This document shows positions 59,150 to 64,000 of a DNA stretch of 64,000 nucleotides, piece after piece; position 1 is the first letter of the stretch; every line of letters begins with the position of its first letter. Below the pieces are notes generated by a model. It saw only the letters and a list, made by a program, of their open reading frames with translations, was not told the origin of the DNA and did not search any database. Source of the DNA: Phytophthora sp. 'mugwort' (taxonomy: Eukaryota > Oomycota > Peronosporomycetes > Peronosporales > Peronosporaceae); contig JAUCEF010000009.1 of the NCBI GenBank assembly GCA_033558025.1, positions 3,348,001 to 3,412,000 on the forward strand, in the 5' to 3' direction. The position numbers and the translations under genes were made by a program.

Positions 59150-61473
59150 ATGGCGTTGCTGCGAGCTTTCTTCAAGCCGCTGTTGCCATCGCGACCGTCA
59201 TTTTCTTCGCGCCGGTTGTCGGTGCTGTCGTTCGTGCCGCAGCTGCGGGCGTCGATCCCGACGTCGCTGCCTGCCATCCATCGATTGGTCGATCGCTATG
59301 AGGTGCGGAATACTAATGGGACTACTGTGCGTTTTGTGGCTGAAGTATGACTTTCTGTGGCCGTGAACAGCGAGACGTACAAACTTTCGAACCGAACAAG
59401 AGTATTCACTCAGACGTCGTGTTTGCCAACAACCATTTACGGTACAAGTAGACGCAGTGAGAATATTTCTAGTCAATACGAATCTGACTCCCATGTTGTT
59501 GATGCTCTGGTATCAGATTGTCGGCCATCGACGTCGTCGGCTTCGGTGAGCTGTAATCAGTGCAATATACACATTAAAGTTGCCGATATCTGACGATTAT
59601 TTTGGCAGATTATGATTACACACTGTGCCACTACACGGAGGAGTTGCAGCACCTCATTTACGCCATGGCCAGAGACTACATGGTGGGTTGAAGCGGTATA
59701 CAATACATATTGCCAGTGGCAACTCACCACCATTACTGATATGCACTAGGTGGGCAAACTGCGGTACCCAGAGGGTGTGTCAGTGCTGCAATACGACCCG
59801 AGCTTTGCCATTCGAGGCCTGACGATTGACAAGCAGAAGGGTTTGTTGTGCAAGATCAGCTCGCACCAGAAGCTTTCGAACACGGCAGTGTTTCGAGGAC
59901 GCCAACGGCTCTCGCGGGACGAGGTCATGGAACTGTATGGAGGCTCGAGGCACATCTCCGTGCGCGACCGCGATTACAACATGGAGCCGCTGAACGACTT
60001 GTTCAGTGTAGCACATGCGTGTCTGATTGCCGACGTGGTGCAGTACATGATCGATCGCGACATTGAGTACGAACCTATTGCACTGGTGGAGGACGTAAAT
60101 CAGGCCATTGGAAACGTCCATCTCAGTGGAGAAATGCACAAGGAGGTGGCGCTGGACTTGCCAAAGTACATCGAGCCAAACCCGACGTTGAGGCCGCTTC
60201 TGGAGCGCATTCGGGTGGGAATATTTCGTTCGTACATATCATCTGAGACTGGACGATCAATTAACCTCTACTATTTGTTTCTTTCAGGACTCGGGCAAGA
60301 AGAGTTTTCTGTGCACGAACAGTTCGTTCCCATACATTAACGCTGGTCTGAAGTACATGCTCGGTGATGACTGGCGGGAGGTATGTTTAAGTCTAGCGGC
60401 TTAACAGCCTTGATTTTGCAGGGAGTATTGTTTAACCATCACTGCCTCTCCGTTGTAGCTATTCGATGTGGTTATCGTGAGCGCACGGAAGCCCAAGTTT
60501 TACACTCGCCAGCGCTCATTCCGCATGCTGGACATCGGACATAAACAAGTGCAGGTAAGCTGTTGAGCTATAAGTTCAAGTCGTTTGCGAATCTATTCAC
60601 GAATATGTTTTGTGTTCTTAACTGATAAATAGTGGCACGCTGTGCGATCACTGCACCGGGGAGAGGTTTACACCCAAGGAAGTGTCTATCAACTGGCAAA
60701 ACTGACTGGTTGGATAGGCAGCCGTGTGCTTTACATCGGGTATGTTTGTCATGCAGTTGATTGATAAGAACGACACCTTTACAACACTTACCTATTCGAT
60801 AACTCTTGTTTTGCAGCGATAACTTGTTCTCGGATTTGGTCGAACCTTCGCGTGCTAATGGCTGGCGGACGGGTGCCATCATCCGGTAGGTTGGCGGTGT
60901 GGTAAATGCTCCTACTGTCTCGTTGTGAACTCATTTTCTATGGTACAATAGTGAGCTGGAAGATGAGATGCGTGTGCAGCGAACGCCGGAATACCAGCGG
61001 CTGGCCTTCCAGGTGCGAATGCTGTTGTCATCCGGACGTAGAAAACGTGAAAGCTGATGTCGGAGTTGCTTGTATACAGATCAACAAAATCGAGGAGTTA
61101 ATGCGCAGCATCCAGAATGAACTGCGTTCGGAACCGGTTCCTCAGGTAAGCCTTACAGTGTTTGTTCTCATGTCTGATTCTCTGTTATAATATTTATCAT
61201 GTTGTATTGTAGAACCACGTGTTTGTCGACCAACTTGTCAATATTCACGAGTCGCTTCAGATGGGAATGGAGAACCTTGTCAACGTCAACTTCGGATCGG
61301 TTTTCCGAGCAGACACATACCCGTCGCAGTTTGCGTTCCTTGTGCAGCGATACGTCGACATCTATTCAGCACGCCTAGAGAATTTGCTGGAGTATCCTTC
61401 CAACCACACGTTCTACCCGGAGCGCATTGCCATGCCCCACGAGTACCCCGCGGAGGCGTCGCAATACGACTAA
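59150..61473 (+). CDS. 5'-nucleotidase domain-containing protein (NT5DC/IMP-GMP 5'-nucleotidase family, HAD fold)
   Basis: Predicted phosphatase of the HAD superfamily, 516 residues from twelve exons: 59150..59302, 59371..59447, 59517..59545, 59609..59682, 59750..60214, 60288..60380, 60459..60554, 60633..60739, 60817..60885, 60952..61012, 61080..61145, 61213..61473. All introns are 66-78 nt with GT-AG ends and consistent phase. HAD motif I is VVGFDYDYT (D87, D89), motif II is LCTNSSF (T276), motif III is SARKPKFY (K308), motif IV is IGDNLFSD (D366, D371). The C-terminus has FRADTYPSQFAF and FYPERIAMPHEY, typical of the NT5DC family. The first 45 residues (MALLRAFFKPLLPSRPSFSS...) are rich in Arg and Ser without acids, as in mitochondrial presequences. 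Exon 1's link to exon 2 rests on a 68-nt intron with a GTGCGG donor. Substrate is not predictable: animal NT5DC proteins are poorly characterised. Confidence 0.88.
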
Positions 61474-61716
61474 AGCGGCAGCACTATCCAGCCCAAGGTT
61501 CGCCGTTATCAAGCGATTTAGAGTATCTTGTACAAGTGGTGGCAAATGTTGATATGGCATCAATCATTACTGCTGGCGTAAATTTAATAGCAGAAGCGCC
61601 AGAGTCGGTGGTGACAGCATTTTTCAAAAAACTTAAAATTCACTGCGTTGACAAACACAGGAGTACGATGTACAATATGCTCTTTTCTAAACTTTTTATC
61701 TAAAAATTACAACAAT

Positions 61717-61750
61717 AGGGTATGCAAGGCTTTTAATCCTTGCATACCCT
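61717..61750. repeat. Perfect 13-bp hairpin
   Basis: AGGGTATGCAAGG at 61717..61729 pairs exactly with CCTTGCATACCCT at 61738..61750 around an 8-nt loop. It lies 244 bp past the nucleotidase stop. Confidence 0.9.
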
Positions 61751-62086
61751 TTCGCAACCACATGCTCTTTTGCTTTCAGAAGATGACAACAAAACAGTGT
61801 GTTAAAAGCATGGGCCGATGAGAGTGACTACATGTACTGCAAAAAAAACGAAAAACTTTGATGCCTTCGCCAACGCGACCACGTGAAGTCTAGCTAACCC
61901 CAGACAACCCCCCACAGCTAGATAAGAAAACCCATGGAAAGCCGTTCAAACTGCGCAGCAGGGCGGAGTACATGTAGCGTTCTTGTGTTTTAGCGTCCGC
62001 GTTTATACACCAATATCCCTTTATACATGTAGGCAATTATTAAGGACCGTTACGAAGGACCTCATAGGACTTCCTAGTCGGGGACC

Positions 62087-62196
62087 TGATGGTTAGTGTA
62101 TTAATCAGGTTGAGAAGAAATTGAGCATCCCGCTCAAGAAATTGACAAGAAATTGAGAAATTTCTTCTCAACCTGATTAAGACACTACCATCTCCT
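62087..62196. repeat. Foldback element: 22-bp perfect inverted repeat within longer imperfect arms
   Basis: TTAATCAGGTTGAGAAGAAATT (62101..62122, shown in part as TTAATCAGGTTGAGAAG) is the exact complement of 62159..62180. Outside this, GATGGTTAGTGTA on the left matches TACCATC-type sequence on the right with one gap and one mismatch. The 36-nt centre contains repeats of CAAGAAATTGA and a GAGC/GCTC mini-stem. Confidence 0.9.
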
Positions 62197-62380
62197 GAAT
62201 TTCTGGTCAGTTACTAGGACAAGTTAAACTTTAAGGAAGAGGTATAAGTTTCAAGTTTGTGCAACCTATAATACCTAATTATTACTTGAGTATCATACAC
62301 TATAACTGCCGTATCAACCTCTTTGTTAGAATATATTTTAAAAGCCAACATCACCGCCCCCATTATTGAAACGCATCAGC

Positions 62381-63604
62381 ATGGGCCAGCGCGAGTTCGA
62401 GCAGAAACTGTCGGCGGCCGAGGGCAGCGGTGCTCGTGACAAGTGCGTGGAGCTGCTACACTATGTGCGCAAGGAGAAGTTGCGCGAGCCGCGCGCCGTC
62501 GCCAGCGTCGGGAAGCTGCTGGTGACCAAGCACAGCTGGGGGCTCGGCGACGAGCGTACGAAACGTCGGATATGCGGGTTGTGACGTGGGTTTTAACGAT
62601 GATACGGATGATTTTACTTGAATAGTGTGGAGCGTGTATGAGCAGACGTTCGTCGCAGCCCTCGATCTGCACGACGACGAGCTGGCGGAGGTAGAGTTTT
62701 ATTTATCTGCAGGGATGATACAGGAGTTTCCTCATGCTGATACTGGCTGCTTCGATGTTTCAACAGACGTGTCTGAAGGCGCTGCAGAACAAGTTCACGG
62801 GCAGCTCCCGCGTGGCCCGCCTCGAAGGCATGCAGCTGGAGCAGCGCGGAGAGTTCGCCAAGGCCTTGGCGTTGTACGACGAGCTGCTGGAGGCCAACCC
62901 GGCCAACGCGCTGGTGCTCAAGCGCAAGATTGCGGTGCTTAAGGCACAGAAGAAGACGGCAGACGTGGTCACCGCGCTTAACGCGTTCCTGCGCAGCTTT
63001 GGCACGGATCAGGCGGCAGTGCGTGATGCGACTGCAAAGCTTTATAGTGGAGTAGAGTCGATTCAGCATGGTTTAACCGACTTTTGTGCTTTTACTTGCT
63101 GGTATTCAGTGGACGGAGCTAGGCGAGACGTACCTCTCGATGGGCGCATACCGCTACGCGGCCTTCTGTTATGAGGAGCTGGTGCTGCTGAACCCCATGG
63201 ACGCCATCTCGCACAGCCGTCTGGCCGATATCTACTCGACGATCGGCGGTCTGGACAACCTGCTGACGGCACGCAAGCACTACGCGCACTCGATTGAGCT
63301 CAACAAGAAGCAGAACCTCCGCGCGTTCCTCGCGCTGGTGGCCTGCACCAAGGCCATCGCAGCCCAGCGTGGCTACCGCGCTGACCAGGACGACGACGGA
63401 ATCAACGAGCGGCTGCAGAAGTTTGCGCTCGCCTACATTCAAGACTTTTACGCGGCGCACTCTTCCCCTGACCTCACTGAGATCGGTAAGGAGACAACTT
63501 GTCTTGACGAGGGTCCGTGAGTGTTTTTTTCACTGACTGACTCGCGGATTGATGTTGTGTTTTGCTATCTTTCACTAGCGCAAGCGGCGATCACGGCCCT
63601 TTAG
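62381..63604 (+). CDS. EMC2: ER membrane protein complex subunit 2 (TPR protein)
   Basis: Cytosolic TPR subunit of the ER membrane complex, which inserts membrane proteins. CDS is join(62381..62555, 62626..62690, 62767..63018, 63110..63485, 63579..63604), 297 residues; human EMC2 is also 297. Supporting sequence: GDELWSVYEQTFVAALD after splicing, then TCLKALQNKFTGSSRVARLE, GMQLEQRGEFAKALALYDEL, WTELGETYLSMGAYRYAAFC and YEELVLLNPMDAISHSRLAD, in the order known for EMC2. TPR-type helices carry the Gly/Ala/Leu pattern. Introns are 70, 76, 91 and 93 nt with GT-AG ends and consistent phase. The C-terminal exon is only 26 nt (ends A-Q-A-A-I-T-A-L) and is the least certain part. Start MGQREFEQ at 62381 is chosen as the first Met of the frame. 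Confidence 0.85.
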
Positions 63605-64000
63605 ATGATCTTAACGAGGTATCCCCTGGGAGGTGATGAACGGTTGATAGGCGGGCTTGCACGTTGCGTTCGTGCACTTGTGACTTGTAGGTTAACTGTT
63701 GATTGAATAATCGCATCTTCTATTGATTCCGAGCTTTTTTCTTCTAGTCCAACGTACGTGCAGCTCCATACGCTACAGCGAGATCTGGGTCGATGTTTGA
63801 GAGTGGTGCACGTCCCTGGAACATGCCAGTCAGACTCTGACGCACCCACGGAATTCGAGAGGAACCTCCTACCAGCACCACGGCATCGATTTCATCCGTG
63901 TCCATGTTGTTTGCTTCCAGGACCTCACGCACAGGAATCATTGTGCGTTCCAGTAACGACCCACATAGCTCTTCAAACTGCTCCCGCGTGATTTTTACTT
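63602..64000 (-). CDS. Hsp70-family chaperone, C-terminal part of the ATPase region (runs off right edge)
   Basis: The minus strand reads ITREQFEELCGSLLERT, MIPVREVLEANNM, DEIDAVVLVGGSSRIPWVR, and NIDPDLAVAYGAA. This is the Hsp70 nucleotide-binding domain lobe II, including the adenosine-binding VGGSSRIP and DPDxAVAxGAA motifs. The frame is open to the window edge. After GAA the sequence has a GTACGT donor at 63762-63757; unspliced it meets TAG at 63744..63746. A possible acceptor near 63693 (CAACAG) would add a short tail ending at 63601..63603, overlapping the EMC2 stop. The substrate-binding domain seen in ordinary Hsp70s was not found in the remaining 140 bp, so the protein would lack it or the gene is truncated here. 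Which of these applies is undecided. Confidence 0.7.

Larger units (their letters stand above)
61474..62380. other. Intergenic region with two strong inverted repeats
   Basis: No gene. It holds a 13-bp hairpin at 61717..61750 and a foldback structure at about 62087-62196, listed separately. Confidence 0.5.

Overview
The window looks like nuclear DNA of an oomycete, most likely a Phytophthora or downy-mildew relative. The reasons are compact genes with short GT-AG introns (about 66-110 nt), oomycete-type bZIP proteins with unusual basic regions, a full-length ABCA transporter, and a dense graveyard of transposon families known from oomycetes. The lineage call is an inference from gene content; no database search was possible.

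Gene islands. From the left edge to 5.96 kb, the minus strand carries a giant ion channel made of at least four fused six-transmembrane/cyclic-nucleotide-binding units; it runs off the window. At 8.6-13.2 kb there is an island of two paralogous bZIP regulators (minus) flanking a multi-exon coiled-coil gene (plus). At 26.5-34.3 kb an armadillo-like protein gene (plus) converges on an intact 1989-residue ABCA transporter (minus). At 59.1-64.0 kb come a 12-exon 5'-nucleotidase-domain (NT5DC, HAD-fold) gene, an EMC2 gene whose predicted product is 297 residues, and the 3' part of an Hsp70-family gene.

Repeat-rich regions. At 14-26 kb lie a hAT C-terminal scrap, hAT-like ends, a decayed Ty3/gypsy chromovirus with a 295-bp tandem triplication, and a Tc1/mariner-like relic. 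At 35-53 kb lie a 3.7-kb DDE-like DNA element of uncertain superfamily, a pogo/CENP-B-type relic, a Mutator-like relic with SWIM and Ulp1-type pieces, two BED-finger hAT-type relics, a Crypton tyrosine recombinase relic next to a tRNA-like sequence, and a second DDE relic. None of these looks intact.

From 53.7 to 58.6 kb sits a second ABCA gene. It is broken by stops, frameshifts and an inversion flanked by about 225-bp inverted copies of its own sequence, yet it shares a roughly 550-bp near-identical tract with the intact ABCA gene. The two ABCA copies are in opposite orientation, about 19 kb apart, with mobile-element relics between them.

The genes do not form an obvious pathway. The notable objects are the four-unit channel lacking any GYG filter, the non-canonical bZIP pair, and the inverted ABCA pair with signs of sequence exchange.
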